DNA of 64,000 nucleotides from Paenilisteria portnoyi. Its GTDB lineage: Bacteria > Bacillota > Bacilli > Lactobacillales > Listeriaceae. The stretch lies in the NCBI RefSeq assembly GCF_014322795.1, contig NZ_JAASTT010000019.1, forward strand, positions 1 to 64,000, read 5' to 3'. The position numbers and the translations under genes were made by a program. The notes below the pieces were generated by a model. The model was given only the letters and a program-made list of their open reading frames with translations, was not told the origin of the DNA and did not search any database. Positions 36,957-47,362 of the stretch are shown piece by piece (the first letter of the stretch is position 1; the number at the start of each line of letters is the position of its first letter).

Positions 36957-37784
36957 ATGAATGCTAAATTTATGGTTATTCCAGTTGTTTTTAGTGCGCT
37001 GCTTCTCGCAAGTTGTGGCGGTTCTTACTCCTCAGATAGTTCGGATAGTTCCAATTCTTACGGTAGCAGCAACAATAACTACGGCAAAACCACCAATGAC
37101 ATGAACAAAAATGATATGAGCAGCAGCACAAAAACGCCAACACTCACGCAAAAAGATGTTTTGGCAACGGTAAAATCGAAACTCAGCTCTGATGTTGTCG
37201 TAATGCTCCCAAAAGCGATTCCACTCTCTTCTGATAAACATTACCTGAGCGCGAAAACGAGCGATTCATCGGATGCCTATCAAGTCGTTTTTTACGAAAC
37301 AAAGGCTCCTATTTCGGTGAATAGTTCTGACTTGAAAGATACGTCTAAAGCGACCCCGATTGCCACGATTTCTGGAAAAATGTATGCGACAGAAGAAGCC
37401 GCAGCAGAGGCAACTGGCCACATGAATGACGTCAATACAGGCGTGAACGGTGTCGACCTCGGTTCTGGTATTACTGGTTATTCTGACGCTGGTGCCGGCT
37501 CTACTTTTCTCAATTGGGCGGAAGGTCGTTGGAGCATGGGCGTTCGCAACACAACGAGCGCAGATCCGCAAGATTCCATTGTCCTCGCTAAAAAGGTCGT
37601 CGCCGTGCTTGAAAAAGAAACGCTTCCCGCGCCACATCAAGTTGGTGGTATGAAGCTTGAGGCCGCTCCAAACAAGGCGGAAGGCAATATTATTAGCTGG
37701 CAGGACGGAAAAACAGATTATACGGTGAGCGATTTTGCTGATCCACTAGACGGTGTTCACATCACGACAAGTTTTACCGAATAA
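36957..37784 (+). CDS. Secreted lipoprotein of unknown function
   Basis: A 275-residue lipoprotein. The lipobox LLASC (Cys near residue 20) precedes a Ser/Asn/Asp-rich linker of about 45 residues, then a globular domain with VKSKLSSDVVVMLPKAIPLS and LNWAEGRWSMGV. I do not recognise a family. The start at 36957 is used because GAGGTG lies six bases upstream, with a GTG nine bases earlier inside that site. It stands alone between two terminators. No orthologue comes to mind in the L. monocytogenes equivalent position. Confidence 0.85.
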   Translation: MNAKFMVIPVVFSALLLASCGGSYSSDSSDSSNSYGSSNNNYGKTTNDMNKNDMSSSTKTPTLTQKDVLATVKSKLSSDVVVMLPKAIPLSSDKHYLSAKTSDSSDAYQVVFYETKAPISVNSSDLKDTSKATPIATISGKMYATEEAAAEATGHMNDVNTGVNGVDLGSGITGYSDAGAGSTFLNWAEGRWSMGVRNTTSADPQDSIVLAKKVVAVLEKETLPAPHQVGGMKLEAAPNKAEGNIISWQDGKTDYTVSDFADPLDGVHITTSFTE

Positions 37785-37827
37785 AAATAAGCGGCGACCC
37801 CAAATCTGGAGGCCACCGCTTATTTTT
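37783..37827. terminator. Bidirectional terminator
   Basis: AAAAATAAGCGG pairs with CCGCTTATTTTT, closing the lipoprotein gene and the converging thioredoxin-fold gene. Confidence 0.9.
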
Positions 37828-38360
37828 TATTCTTTCCCTGCTTCTTCTAAAATCAGTTTTTCCAACTCTTCCGGTGAAATATGTTCATCAAAAATATGTT
37901 CTCCGATAATCACAGTTGGTACCAGACGGATGTTGGCAGCATTTGCTTCTGCGATTATTTTCTCCGCTTGTTCTTTGTTATCTTGTTTGGAAAGCCCTAA
38001 CTCATCTTCTGCAAAATTCGCCACTTCTTCGTGCGTCAAAGAACCCCAAAGATCTTGTCTCGCGTATACTTCGTCTAAAATCTCAAGCGTTTGCTCTGGC
38101 GCTGCGTAATCTAGATAGTGGTGTATAACATTCCCTCGTTGCAACGATTCTTTCTCCTTATCAAACGGCTTCACAATAAGCTCAATGCGACCAGAGTCCA
38201 AATAACGGCTAATCACATCACGCGATTTTTCATGCCATTCGCGGCAAAACGGACAACGCACATTCACAAATGAAATCACTTTCACCGGCGCGTCACTCTT
38301 CCCAATATGAATCCCTGCTTCTGTTCCTACATTACTTGCAATAATTTCACTAATATCCAT
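37827..38360 (-). CDS. DsbA-like thioredoxin-fold protein (CPFC)
   Basis: A 177-residue protein with a redox motif CPFC at Cys36-Cys39 and the cis-proline segment LVPTVIIGE near the C-terminus, as in DsbA/DsbG-like thioredoxin_4 proteins. It has no signal peptide or membrane anchor, so it appears cytoplasmic, unlike export-pathway DsbA. Its partner or substrate is unknown. It is the third gene of a unit with the LDH-like gene and the UPF0223 gene, 15 bases behind the latter, with AAGGAGG before its ATG. Confidence 0.88.
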   Translation of the reverse strand: MDISEIIASNVGTEAGIHIGKSDAPVKVISFVNVRCPFCREWHEKSRDVISRYLDSGRIELIVKPFDKEKESLQRGNVIHHYLDYAAPEQTLEILDEVYARQDLWGSLTHEEVANFAEDELGLSKQDNKEQAEKIIAEANAANIRLVPTVIIGEHIFDEHISPEELEKLILEEAGKE

Positions 38361-38375
38361 CTTAAAAATTCCTCC

Positions 38376-38648
38376 TTATGGTTGCATTTTGATTTTGCTT
38401 GTCGTTGCGTTTTTCACGAGTTGCATGACGCGATAGGCCGAATATCCGCTCGCCTTTTCGAACTCTTTACCTAGGCTTTTTTCTTCACCAATCGAGCGCA
38501 CGACTTGCTTAAAATCACTATATTTTACTTTTATTTCCGATGTGTCAATGCCAACTTCATAAGCTTTCTCAACGGCTTGATAAAAGTTAATAACGGTCGC
38601 CATCTCGTCTTTTGACCAGTCTAAATTAATCGGATAACTATACTCCAC
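38376..38648 (-). CDS. UPF0223 family protein (YktA-like)
   Basis: A 90-residue protein matching the UPF0223 family: YSYPINLDWSKDEMATVINFY at the start and EFEKASGYSAYRVMQLVK near the end. Small, soluble, helical, unknown function. The start is GTG at 38648, seven bases after GGAGGG. An in-frame ATG at 38666 lies upstream of that site and is unlikely. The start overlaps the end of the LDH-like gene by 11 bases. Confidence 0.9.
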   Translation of the reverse strand: MEYSYPINLDWSKDEMATVINFYQAVEKAYEVGIDTSEIKVKYSDFKQVVRSIGEEKSLGKEFEKASGYSAYRVMQLVKNATTSKIKMQP

Positions 38649-39588
38649 GTTTCGTCCCTCCCTCATTTGGCAATCCTGCTAGCACAGCTTCTTCTAGCGC
38701 TTTAACAACGATTGCTAGCTGTTTTTGCTCGGAATCTGAAAGTGTTAATGGAACGGTTGTCTTCACACCAGCGGCTCCGATGACTGCTGGAATACTGATA
38801 AAACCAGCCGCCATTCCGAATTGATTCTGCACATAGACACCAACTGTCAAAATCATTCGTTCATCTTCCAAAATGATTCGCGTAAGCTCTACCAACGCAA
38901 GCGAGATGCTGTAGTCAAACAAACGATTCTCAGCTAATGGCTCACTCGGCAATTCCTTCATCTGCGTCACGATTGGTTGCCACTTATCGAAGGAATAGCG
39001 TTCTGGCTCCTCCATGATATAACTCAAAATCGGGCGACCACCGATATAGGCGCGACTCCAGGCTGGGACACCTTTTTCTAGCGTACTCCCAATCATATAC
39101 GCATGGACATTTTTGGCGTTAACCTGAAAATGGCGTCCCAATTCCCATTGCAGAAAAGACGTATCGAGCATCGTTCCGAGCGCAATAATTTTTTCGGCTG
39201 CAAGGCCTGAGAACTTCATCACCCAATGAGCAACCACCTCACTCTGCGGCGTCGCGACAACACAAATCCCCTGAAAACCAGTTTCCATCCATTGATTCAC
39301 AAACTTGCGAACAACCGATGAAGCTTGTTGCATATTCTCAGCCTCTGCAAACGGATCATGCGTGAAGACAATCACCGCCGCATTCCGACATTCTGTAAAA
39401 CCACCTGATGTTAGCATTGTTTTTGGCCTGAAATAAGCGCTGTACCCGATATCTTTCAAAACCTGCGCCTTCTTATCTGTAACAAGGCACATTTCCACAT
39501 GTAGCTGTTGGTTCATCATCGCAAAAGCATAACTAGTGCTTAACTTATTGTTCCCGATAATCGCAATTTTTTTCTTATCTATTGCCAA
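38638..39588 (-). CDS. Lactate/malate-dehydrogenase-like protein lacking catalytic residues
   Basis: A protein of about 316 residues with the LDH/MDH fold: AIIGNN at the N-terminus, GLAAEKIIALGTMLDTS, NVHAYMIGSTLEKGVPAWS. In active LDH the last segment contains Gly-Glu-His-Gly with the catalytic His. Here it reads GSTLEKG, without His. The substrate Arg after LDT is replaced (TSFLQW), the mobile-loop Arg is missing, and the dinucleotide loop G-x-G-x-x-G is degenerate (GNNKLST). So it is probably not a dehydrogenase. The start is uncertain: TTG at 39588 has GAGG at five bases, ATG at 39627 lacks a good site, and a TTCAAT/TAAAAT promoter pair overlaps the longer versions. An L. monocytogenes relative is usually annotated as an LDH. 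Confidence 0.8.
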   Translation of the reverse strand: MAIDKKKIAIIGNNKLSTSYAFAMMNQQLHVEMCLVTDKKAQVLKDIGYSAYFRPKTMLTSGGFTECRNAAVIVFTHDPFAEAENMQQASSVVRKFVNQWMETGFQGICVVATPQSEVVAHWVMKFSGLAAEKIIALGTMLDTSFLQWELGRHFQVNAKNVHAYMIGSTLEKGVPAWSRAYIGGRPILSYIMEEPERYSFDKWQPIVTQMKELPSEPLAENRLFDYSISLALVELTRIILEDERMILTVGVYVQNQFGMAAGFISIPAVIGAAGVKTTVPLTLSDSEQKQLAIVVKALEEAVLAGLPNEGGTKRGV

Positions 39589-39709
39589 ACCCGCCTCACG
39601 CTCCCTCTTCTCATGCGTCTTCCTCATTTTATCATGAAAACCGCGACGATTGAAATATTGTGATTGCAAAAAAGCATCGACTCTACAACGCGCAGAATCA
39701 ATGCCCAGA

Positions 39710-40024
39710 CTATTCCTCTTCGTTTTCTAAAGCGATGCGCCGATTTTTCCGTATGTAGTGTGTTGCGATACAGAAAAACGTTGGTAACACATGGCTCACA
39801 ATGCATAGCAAGATGATTTCCAGCACTGATTTCTGGATCATTCCGCTCGTCAATTTGATAAAACCGGTAATTGGTGTTTCTAGAATTTGTATCACGGATT
39901 TCATGCCACCTGTATCGTGCATATGGTGGAAAAAACCGATGACAAAAGCAATAATCGTTAGAATAAAGCAAATTCCCGATATCACATATGCTAACCAAAA
40001 TAGCGCGCGTTTCCATGTCCCCAT
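39710..40024 (-). CDS. Small membrane protein, paralogue 2 (HHMHDT)
   Basis: A 104-residue protein with two or three spans and a loop FFHHMHDTGGMKSVIQIL after span 1. It shares size, topology and the H-M-H-D/E-T motif with the next gene upstream, so the two arose by tandem duplication. The C-terminus is basic then acidic. No family recognised. AGGTG precedes its ATG as in its paralogue. Confidence 0.8.
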   Translation of the reverse strand: MGTWKRALFWLAYVISGICFILTIIAFVIGFFHHMHDTGGMKSVIQILETPITGFIKLTSGMIQKSVLEIILLCIVSHVLPTFFCIATHYIRKNRRIALENEEE

Positions 40025-40112
40025 TTTTTCACCTGATTCTTCTCGTATTTTATGTGCCTATTCTTGTTCTATTCTACTCCTTTTGCTATGTAAAATCACA
40101 CAAAAACAACTT

Positions 40113-40433
40113 TTAGTGAAGAAAGCGGCTGTTTTCGTGCGTTTCGAGATAATCTTTTTTCAGGAAATGCGTTGCAACACAGAAAAAAGCTGGCATCAAA
40201 TAACTGATAATAATCGCAAACAACATCGACCAAACGGGGCTTGTTAAGTGAATAGCAAAAATCGCTGGATCCGTCACTGGACTCGCTAAAATCCGCAAAA
40301 CAGCACGCCAACTATCGGTTTCATGCATATGAACAATAAAACCGTGCACAATATTCACCACAAAACCGAGAAAGAAAATCGCCGAAAAACCGTAAACAAT
40401 ACCAAAAATAATTTTTTCAATCTGCTTTTTCAT
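40113..40433 (-). CDS. Small membrane protein, paralogue 1 (HMHETD)
   Basis: A 106-residue protein with about three spans. The first is followed by HGFIVHMHETDSWRAVLRIL, aligned with HHMHDTGGMKSVIQIL of the neighbouring gene. The final segment PAFFCVATHFLKKD matches PTFFCIATHYIRKN of the neighbour. The conserved histidines and acidic residue beside a membrane could bind metal or a headgroup (inference). A promoter TTGTGA-17-TATGAT lies about 35 bases upstream, so this is the first gene of the pair. Confidence 0.82.
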   Translation of the reverse strand: MKKQIEKIIFGIVYGFSAIFFLGFVVNIVHGFIVHMHETDSWRAVLRILASPVTDPAIFAIHLTSPVWSMLFAIIISYLMPAFFCVATHFLKKDYLETHENSRFLH

Positions 40434-40466
40434 TTTTACACCTGGATTCTTTTATTTTATGTCTTT

Positions 40467-40495
40467 ATCATACTACTTTGTTCTGTTTTTCACAA
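40467..40495 (-). promoter_or_regulatory. Promoter of the tandem membrane protein pair
   Basis: TTGTGA (40490-40495) and TATGAT (40467-40472) on the minus strand, spacing 17. Confidence 0.6.
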
Positions 40496-40515
40496 CAACT
40501 ACATGCATAGGTAAA

Positions 40516-40545
40516 ACGCTATCCGGAATGTTCCCCAGATAGCGT
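40516..40545 (-). terminator. Terminator of the pdh operon
   Basis: ACGCTATC pairs with GATAGCGT, with inner GG/CC pairs, 8 bases beyond the pdhD stop, followed by T-rich sequence on the minus strand. Confidence 0.8.
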
Positions 40546-40553
40546 CATTATTT

Positions 40554-41957
40554 TTACATATGAATTGGACGACCTAGCGCAAGTTCTGCAGCTTCCATTG
40601 TTAACTCGCCTAATGATGGGTGAGCGTGAATAGTAAGCGCGATGTCTTCTGCTGTTACGCCTGTTTCGATTGCAAGTCCGATTTCTGAGATGATATCAGA
40701 TGCATTCATTCCTGCAACTTGAGCACCAAGGATAAGTCCGTCTTCTTTGCGTGTTACGAGACGTACGAAACCTTCTGGAGCGTCAAGGGATAGGGCACGA
40801 CCGTTACCGCCAAATGGGAATTTCGCAGCTTTTACGTCGAAGCCTTTTTCTTTTGCTTCTTTTTCTGTCAAACCAACTGTTGCTAACTCTGGATCACTGA
40901 AAACGACTGCTGGTAGAGCTGTGTAGTCATTTTCAGATGCTTCGCCAGCGATTGCTTCAGCGGCAACTTTTGCTTCGTAGCTTGCTTTGTGGGCAAGTGG
41001 AACACCAGGAACGATGTCACCGATAGCAAAAACGTTAGAAATATTTGTGCGACCTTGTTTGTCAACTTCGATCAAACCACGTTCGCTTAATTTCACGCCT
41101 AGTTGTTCTAAGCCGATATCGTCTGTATTTGGACGACGACCTACTGTTACTAATACGTAGTCTGCTTCAACGGTTTTTGTTTCGCCGCCAGCTTCGTACG
41201 TTACTTTTACGCCGTTTTCCGTTTCTTCGGCAGATTTCGCCAAAGCTTTTGTTACGATTTCCACGCCTTTACCTTTAAGGTTGCGTTTTACAAGGGAAAT
41301 CATATCTTTTTCGTACGTTGGCAAAATTTCTGGTCCGCCTTCCAGGATTGTTAACTCTGTTCCAAGGTTAGCGAATGCGCCACCAAGTTCCGTACCGATG
41401 TAACCACCGCCGATTACGACAAGTTTTTTCGGTACTTCTGTAAGAGCTAGCGCGCCTGTTGAGCTAAGAACACGTTTGCCGAATTTGAATCCTGGAATCT
41501 CGATTGGACGAGAACCAGTTGCGATAATGACATTGTTGAACGTATAAGTTTGCGCTGATTCTGGGTGGATAACTCGCAAGGAGTGCTCATCAACGAAGAA
41601 AGCTTCTCCTTCTAACATTTCCACTTTATTCTTTTTAAGCAAGCCTTTTACGCCTGTTGTTAATTTACTAACGACAGAACCTTTCCATTCTTGCGCTTTT
41701 GTGAAGTCTAGGTTCACGCCATCCGCTGTGATACCCATGTTATCGGAATGTTTCGCTTCAGCAAAGCGGTGACCAACTGTGATCAAAGCTTTGGAAGGGA
41801 TACAACCAACGTTTAAACAAACGCCGCCGTAATGTTCTTTCTCGATAATTGTTACTTTTTGTCCTAATTGTGCTGCGCGAATTGCCGCAACATATCCGCC
41901 GGGTCCTGCACCGATTACGATGGTGTCTCTTTCTTCTGGAAAATCGCCTACTACCAT
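40554..41957 (-). CDS. pdhD: Dihydrolipoyl dehydrogenase (E3)
   Basis: A 467-residue flavoprotein that reoxidises dihydrolipoamide of the pyruvate dehydrogenase complex with NAD+. FAD-binding [12 protein letters not shown] at the N-terminus, redox disulphide GGVCLNVGC (Cys47-Cys52), NAD domain [13 protein letters not shown], and the C-terminal dimer motif HAHPSLGE with the catalytic His-Glu. Four bases after pdhC, last gene of the operon. Confidence 0.97.
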   Translation of the reverse strand: MVVGDFPEERDTIVIGAGPGGYVAAIRAAQLGQKVTIIEKEHYGGVCLNVGCIPSKALITVGHRFAEAKHSDNMGITADGVNLDFTKAQEWKGSVVSKLTTGVKGLLKKNKVEMLEGEAFFVDEHSLRVIHPESAQTYTFNNVIIATGSRPIEIPGFKFGKRVLSSTGALALTEVPKKLVVIGGGYIGTELGGAFANLGTELTILEGGPEILPTYEKDMISLVKRNLKGKGVEIVTKALAKSAEETENGVKVTYEAGGETKTVEADYVLVTVGRRPNTDDIGLEQLGVKLSERGLIEVDKQGRTNISNVFAIGDIVPGVPLAHKASYEAKVAAEAIAGEASENDYTALPAVVFSDPELATVGLTEKEAKEKGFDVKAAKFPFGGNGRALSLDAPEGFVRLVTRKEDGLILGAQVAGMNASDIISEIGLAIETGVTAEDIALTIHAHPSLGELTMEAAELALGRPIHM

Positions 41958-41961
41958 TTTT

Positions 41962-43596
41962 TTACGCCTCCATTAGTAAAAGTTCTGGGTCATTTAATAA
42001 CCGCTTGATATTGTTCATAGCCTTTTGAGCTGTTGCGCCGTCGATTACGCGGTGGTCGAAGCTTAGAGATAGAGCAAGTACTGGTGCTGCTACGATTTCA
42101 CCGTCTTTAACGATTGCTTTTTCTGCGATACGACCTACACCTAAAATGGCAACTTCAGGGTAGTTGATAACTGGTGTAAACCATTGTCCGCCAGCTGATC
42201 CGATATTTGAGATAGTAGAAGAACCGTGACGCATTTCTTCACCTGTCAATTTACCGTCGCGTGCTTTTGTAGCTAATTCGTTAATTTCGTTGGAGATTGC
42301 AAAAATCGATTTTTTGTCAGCGTCTTTGATAACTGGTACGTAAAGACCGTGATCTGTATCTGCTGCAATACCGATATTGAAATAATGTTTGTAAACTAGT
42401 TCATCTGTTGCATCGTCAAGTGTCGTGTTGAGCACTGGGAACTCACGCAATGTGTTTACTAGCGCTTTTACCATGTAAGGTAGGAAAGTAAGTTTGATGC
42501 CTTTTTCAGCTGCTACGTCTTTGAAACGTTTACGGTGAACCATCAAAGCAGAAACTTCGATTTCGTCCATCAACGTTACGTGTGGCGCAGTGTGTTTCGA
42601 GTTAACCATTGCTTTCGCGATAGCTTTACGAGTTGGTGTTAATTTCTCGCGTGATTCTGGGTATGTTCCGCCGCTAACAACTGGTGCTGCTTTTGCTGCT
42701 GGTTTCGCCACTGCAGTTTCTTGTGATGCCGCTGCTGGAGCTGCTTCACTTGCTACTGCTGCTGTGTCGCCATTTAGGAATGCATCAACGTCTGCGCTAA
42801 GAACGCGGTTGTTTTTGCCTGATCCTGCAACTTGACGGATGTCTACGCCTTTTTCACGGGCATATTTACGTACAGATGGCATCGCGATAACTAGACCGTT
42901 TGGATCTTTTTGCGATGATGGTGTGCCGTTTCCACCTGATACTGGAGCTTGTGCTGCGTCGTTGTTTGCAAGTTTCGCAGTGTCAGCTGGAGATTCTGGA
43001 GTAGAAGAGTGATCGGCTGTTGCTTCGCCTTCAAAGTCGCCCTCGAACGTGATTAGCGCTTGACCAACTGTTGCTACTACGCCTTCGCCAACCAAAATGT
43101 CTTTTACAGTTCCCGCTACAGGAGATGTAATTTCTTCGACAGATTTATCGTTTTGAACTTCAAAAATTGTCGCGTCTTCTTCAATTTGATCGCCTGGTTT
43201 AACGAACCATTTCACGATTTCGCCTTCATGAATTCCTTCACCAATGTCTGGTAATTTGAATTCGTAAATGCCTTTTCCGCCTGCTGGTGCTGCCGGAGCC
43301 GCTGCGGGTGTAGATGCTGGTGCTGCTGGCGCTTCTTCAGCGTCATTTTCGTGACCTTCAACACCATCAAACGTAATTAAAACTTGTCCAACTGTTGCTA
43401 CAACGCCTTCACCGACAAGGATTTCTTTGACAGTTCCTGATACGGGAGATGTAATTTCTTCAACGGATTTGTCATTTTGAACTTCAAAAAGGGACGCGTC
43501 TTCTTCAATCTTATCGCCTGGTTTTACGAACCATTTGACGATTTCTCCTTCATGTATACCTTCACCAATGTCCGGTAATTTAAATGAATATGCCAT
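41962..43596 (-). CDS. pdhC: Dihydrolipoyl acetyltransferase (E2) with two lipoyl domains
   Basis: A 544-residue core subunit. Two nearly identical lipoyl domains carry the lipoyl-lysine in VQNDKSVEE (Lys43 and Lys151), joined by an Ala/Pro linker. An E3-binding domain ([15 protein letters not shown]) comes next, a second linker, and the catalytic domain ending in DHRVIDGA, whose His is in the active site. It takes acetyl groups from E1 and passes them to CoA. AGGAGG precedes the ATG. The 202-base gap to pdhB is filled by family B repeats, unlike the other gaps in this operon (2 to 4 bases). Confidence 0.97.
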   Translation of the reverse strand: MAYSFKLPDIGEGIHEGEIVKWFVKPGDKIEEDASLFEVQNDKSVEEITSPVSGTVKEILVGEGVVATVGQVLITFDGVEGHENDAEEAPAAPASTPAAAPAAPAGGKGIYEFKLPDIGEGIHEGEIVKWFVKPGDQIEEDATIFEVQNDKSVEEITSPVAGTVKDILVGEGVVATVGQALITFEGDFEGEATADHSSTPESPADTAKLANNDAAQAPVSGGNGTPSSQKDPNGLVIAMPSVRKYAREKGVDIRQVAGSGKNNRVLSADVDAFLNGDTAAVASEAAPAAASQETAVAKPAAKAAPVVSGGTYPESREKLTPTRKAIAKAMVNSKHTAPHVTLMDEIEVSALMVHRKRFKDVAAEKGIKLTFLPYMVKALVNTLREFPVLNTTLDDATDELVYKHYFNIGIAADTDHGLYVPVIKDADKKSIFAISNEINELATKARDGKLTGEEMRHGSSTISNIGSAGGQWFTPVINYPEVAILGVGRIAEKAIVKDGEIVAAPVLALSLSFDHRVIDGATAQKAMNNIKRLLNDPELLLMEA

Positions 43597-43615
43597 TTTT
43601 TAAAAGCCTCCTGTT

Positions 43616-43697
43616 AATGTTGTGGCTCTTACGAAGCGTACTTTGCTAAGTTAGAGCCTCAATATGCATGAGAACGAAGTGAGCATGTAATCCACGT
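43616..43697 (+). repeat. Intergenic repeat, family B, copy 3, inside the pdh operon
   Basis: TGTTGTGGCTCTTACGAAGCG...TTAGAGCCTCAATATGCATGAG..GTGAGCATGTAATCC, the family B framework. A partial second copy of the right end, GAGCAAAGTGAGCATGTAATCC, is at 43740-43761 (an internal tandem duplication). The arms GGCTCT and AGAGCC can form a stem in the mRNA between pdhB and pdhC. Confidence 0.8.
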
Positions 43698-43798
43698 ACT
43701 TCGCTCGCCATGTTTGGTATCTTTGGATCTAATTTCAAGAGCAAAGTGAGCATGTAATCCATCCTCACCGGTCTCATGTTTTTCTTCTATAACTTTTC

Positions 43799-44776
43799 TT
43801 AGAAAGCAAGTACTTCTTTCACACGCTCAACAATATCGTTATGGTTTGGTAACCAAACTGTTTCTGCTTGGGCGAATGGGAAGACGCTGTCTGGTGCTGT
43901 AACACGCATCACTGGTGCTTCTAGTGAAAGGATGGCGCGGTCGTTGATTTCAGCGATAACGTTAGCAGCGATTCCTGCTTGTTTTTGTGCTTCTTGAACG
44001 ACTACTACGCGGTTTGTTTTCTTAACGGAAGCGATGATTGTGTCTACATCCAACGGGCTAATTGTACGAAGGTCGATAACTTCAACGGATACGCCTTCTT
44101 TTTCTAGTTCTTCAGCTGCTTTCACAGATTCTTGAACCATGGCACCGTATGTGATCACAGAAACGTCTGTACCTTCACGACGAACGGCTGCTTTGCCGAT
44201 TTCGATTGTGTACTCGCCTTCTGGAACTTCTTGACGGAATGAGCGGTATAATTTCATGTGCTCTAAGAAAATAACTGGATCGTTATCGCGGATTGCTGAG
44301 ATCAAAAGACCTTTTGCATCGTATGGTGTTGACGGGATAACAACTTTTAGACCTGGTGATTGTGCCATTAGGCCTTCCAAGTTATCCGCGTGAAGTTCAG
44401 GTGTATGAACCCCACCACCGAACGGCGCGCGAATTGTGATTGGTGCAGTACGTGTGCCACCAGTACGGTAACGCATACGTGCCATTTGACCAGCAACAGA
44501 ATCCATTACTTCAAAAACGAAACCGAAAAATTGAATTTCAGGAACTGGGCGGAAACCTTCTAGCGCAAGACCGATAGCAAGACCACCGATACCTGATTCT
44601 GCAAGCGGCGTATCGAATACACGGTCTTCGCCAAACTCTGCTTGAAGTCCTTCAGTAGCACGGAAAACCCCGCCGTTATTACCTACATCTTCACCGAAAA
44701 CTAATACGTTCTCGTCATTTCTTAGTTCTACTGCAAGCGCATCTGTAATCGCTTGAATCATTGTTTTTTGCGCCAT
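43799..44776 (-). CDS. pdhB: Pyruvate dehydrogenase E1 beta subunit
   Basis: A 325-residue protein forming the E1 heterotetramer with Pdh[30 protein letters not shown] and [20 protein letters not shown] are the transketolase-like beta-subunit motifs. Two bases after pdhA. Followed by a repeat-filled gap before pdhC. Confidence 0.97.
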   Translation of the reverse strand: MAQKTMIQAITDALAVELRNDENVLVFGEDVGNNGGVFRATEGLQAEFGEDRVFDTPLAESGIGGLAIGLALEGFRPVPEIQFFGFVFEVMDSVAGQMARMRYRTGGTRTAPITIRAPFGGGVHTPELHADNLEGLMAQSPGLKVVIPSTPYDAKGLLISAIRDNDPVIFLEHMKLYRSFRQEVPEGEYTIEIGKAAVRREGTDVSVITYGAMVQESVKAAEELEKEGVSVEVIDLRTISPLDVDTIIASVKKTNRVVVVQEAQKQAGIAANVIAEINDRAILSLEAPVMRVTAPDSVFPFAQAETVWLPNHNDIVERVKEVLAF

Positions 44777-44778
44777 GA

Positions 44779-45948
<1,170 letters not shown>

Positions 45949-46144
45949 TCATTTGATATTTTCTACTACAGCTACTGTAGCAAAATTTGGGCTTGTCAAG
46001 CAAGCAATACAATGACTGGTTCGCTACTCAATTTTCCTAGCTGGATTCGTGTATTATTCGGCTATTTGCAAAAAATGGTTCCAACAAAATGCTCTATCCT
46101 CTTCTTTATTCCCATCTCTAGGAACTGAAAACATGCTTTTGGGA

Positions 46145-46191
46145 TGAGTTTGTGAAAAAAGATACGAAATACCTTCACATTCACAAATTCA
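46145..46191. promoter_or_regulatory. Interrupted inverted repeat TGAGTTTGTGAA / TTCACAAATTCA
   Basis: Twelve-base arms at 46145-46156 and 46180-46191 with one mismatch, separated by 23 bases. The core TTTGTGA/TCACAAA recurs in the palindrome at 46468-46495. Possible binding site or RNA hairpin. Confidence 0.4.
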
Positions 46192-46467
46192 CCTTGCTTC
46201 ATGTTTATTGTTAAGAATTGTGCTTCGCTGTTATATTTTTAGCTCACCTTATTATTAATACACCAATCGTCCTCTTTAATTTACACCATCATTCCAGTTT
46301 CGTCAACAGCTTAAGCTTACTTTATTTTATTGCAATTACAAGGCTTCACATCAAATCATTCGCTTTCAAAAACTGTATTAGAAATCGAGTTTTGAAATAT
46401 AAACTGTTATATAATAAAGCAAAGATGGCTTAGGCTTGCTCTTTCGAATTTTATTTAAACGAAGCTT

Positions 46468-46495
46468 CATTTGTTTGTGATTTCACAAACAAATG
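46468..46495. promoter_or_regulatory. Perfect 28-bp palindrome upstream of pdhA
   Basis: CATTTGTTTGTGA and TCACAAACAAATG are perfect 13-base arms two bases apart. It has the look of a repressor operator. The two-base gap does not match the Rex or Crp/Fnr spacing of six bases. No T-run follows, so it is not a typical terminator. Confidence 0.55.
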
Positions 46496-46731
46496 AATTC
46501 ATGTAACAGTTAAACATAGCGAACAATATCTATGCTATCATTTTAAACGTTCGTCTTTTCTTAGCTATATTTTAACATAAAATTTATTTTGACAACGACA
46601 CTTTCCCTTCGTTATCGCTTTATTCAGATGTTATTTTTCAAGCTAACCACAATCGGAAGTAAAATCCATTCCCAACGCGCGCTTTTTTTGGTAAAATGAA
46701 GATAAGTTTAATAAGAACAGGAGCGAAAAAA

Positions 46732-47283
46732 ATGCTTACAATGGATGATATAGTCCGTGAAGGTGACCCTGTTTTGCGCGCTGTCGCAGAGCCTGTCACT
46801 TTCCCATTATCGGATGAAGATAAGAAAACCGGTCAAAAGATGTTAGAATTTCTGATTAATAGTCAAGATCCCGAAATTGCTGAAAAACATGAATTACGTG
46901 GTGGTGTTGGTATTGCTGCACCGCAAATTGCTGTTTCGAAGCGCTATATCGCGATTCATGTGCATGATGATAATGATCGTCTATACAGCTATGTTCTGTA
47001 CAACCCTAAAATCCGTAGTCATTCTGTTGAAAACGCGTGCTTAGGCGGCGGCGAAGGTTGTCTTTCGGTTGATCGTGAGGTTCCAGGTTATGTTGTTCGT
47101 CATGCTCGTGTGACGGTGGAAGCTTTTGATGAGAACGGGAAGCCCCTTAAAATACGTTTGAAGGATTATCCTGCGATTGTTGTGCAGCATGAAATTGATC
47201 ATTTGAATGGGATTATGTTTTACGATCATATCAATAAGCAGAATCCATCGTATTTGCCACCAGACGTGACGATTTACGAATAA
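46732..47283 (+). CDS. def: Peptide deformylase
   Basis: A 183-residue metalloenzyme that removes the N-formyl group from new proteins. All three motifs are present: GVGIAAPQ (58-65), EGCLSV (108-113) and HEIDH (153-157, metal-binding HExxH). The length and the insertion after motif 1 fit the class II Gram-positive form. The ATG at 46732 has CAGGAG eight bases upstream. A longer frame begins before the likely -10. As in L. monocytogenes (lmo1051) it is divergent from pdhA. Confidence 0.96.
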   Translation: MLTMDDIVREGDPVLRAVAEPVTFPLSDEDKKTGQKMLEFLINSQDPEIAEKHELRGGVGIAAPQIAVSKRYIAIHVHDDNDRLYSYVLYNPKIRSHSVENACLGGGEGCLSVDREVPGYVVRHARVTVEAFDENGKPLKIRLKDYPAIVVQHEIDHLNGIMFYDHINKQNPSYLPPDVTIYE

Positions 47284-47294
47284 TAGTACAGAAT

Positions 47295-47336
47295 AAAAGC
47301 AATTTGAGCTGCTCGGTAGGCTCGAATTGCTTTTTT
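47295..47336 (+). terminator. Terminator after def
   Basis: AAAAGCAATT-GAGC pairs with GCTC-AATTGCTTTT, then TTATTT. Confidence 0.9.
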
Positions 47337-47362
47337 ATTTGCGTATAATTGATTTCTCATGG

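Larger units (their letters stand above)
45949..46695. other. Long AT-rich divergent region between pdhA and def
   Basis: About 750 bases with no supported gene. It should hold the pdhA promoter, and possibly a long pdh leader, besides the def promoter (TAAAAT at 46692-46697 region). A TTGACA is present at 45994-45999 (minus), followed by a CTACAG-TAG-CTGTAG palindrome near 45964-45978, but no good -10. Two long inverted repeats are listed separately. Confidence 0.5.

Noticed and set aside
46468-46495. Rex or Crp/Fnr operator upstream of pdhA
   Set aside because: Half-sites fit, but the spacer is two bases and those regulators need six. Kept only as an unassigned palindrome.
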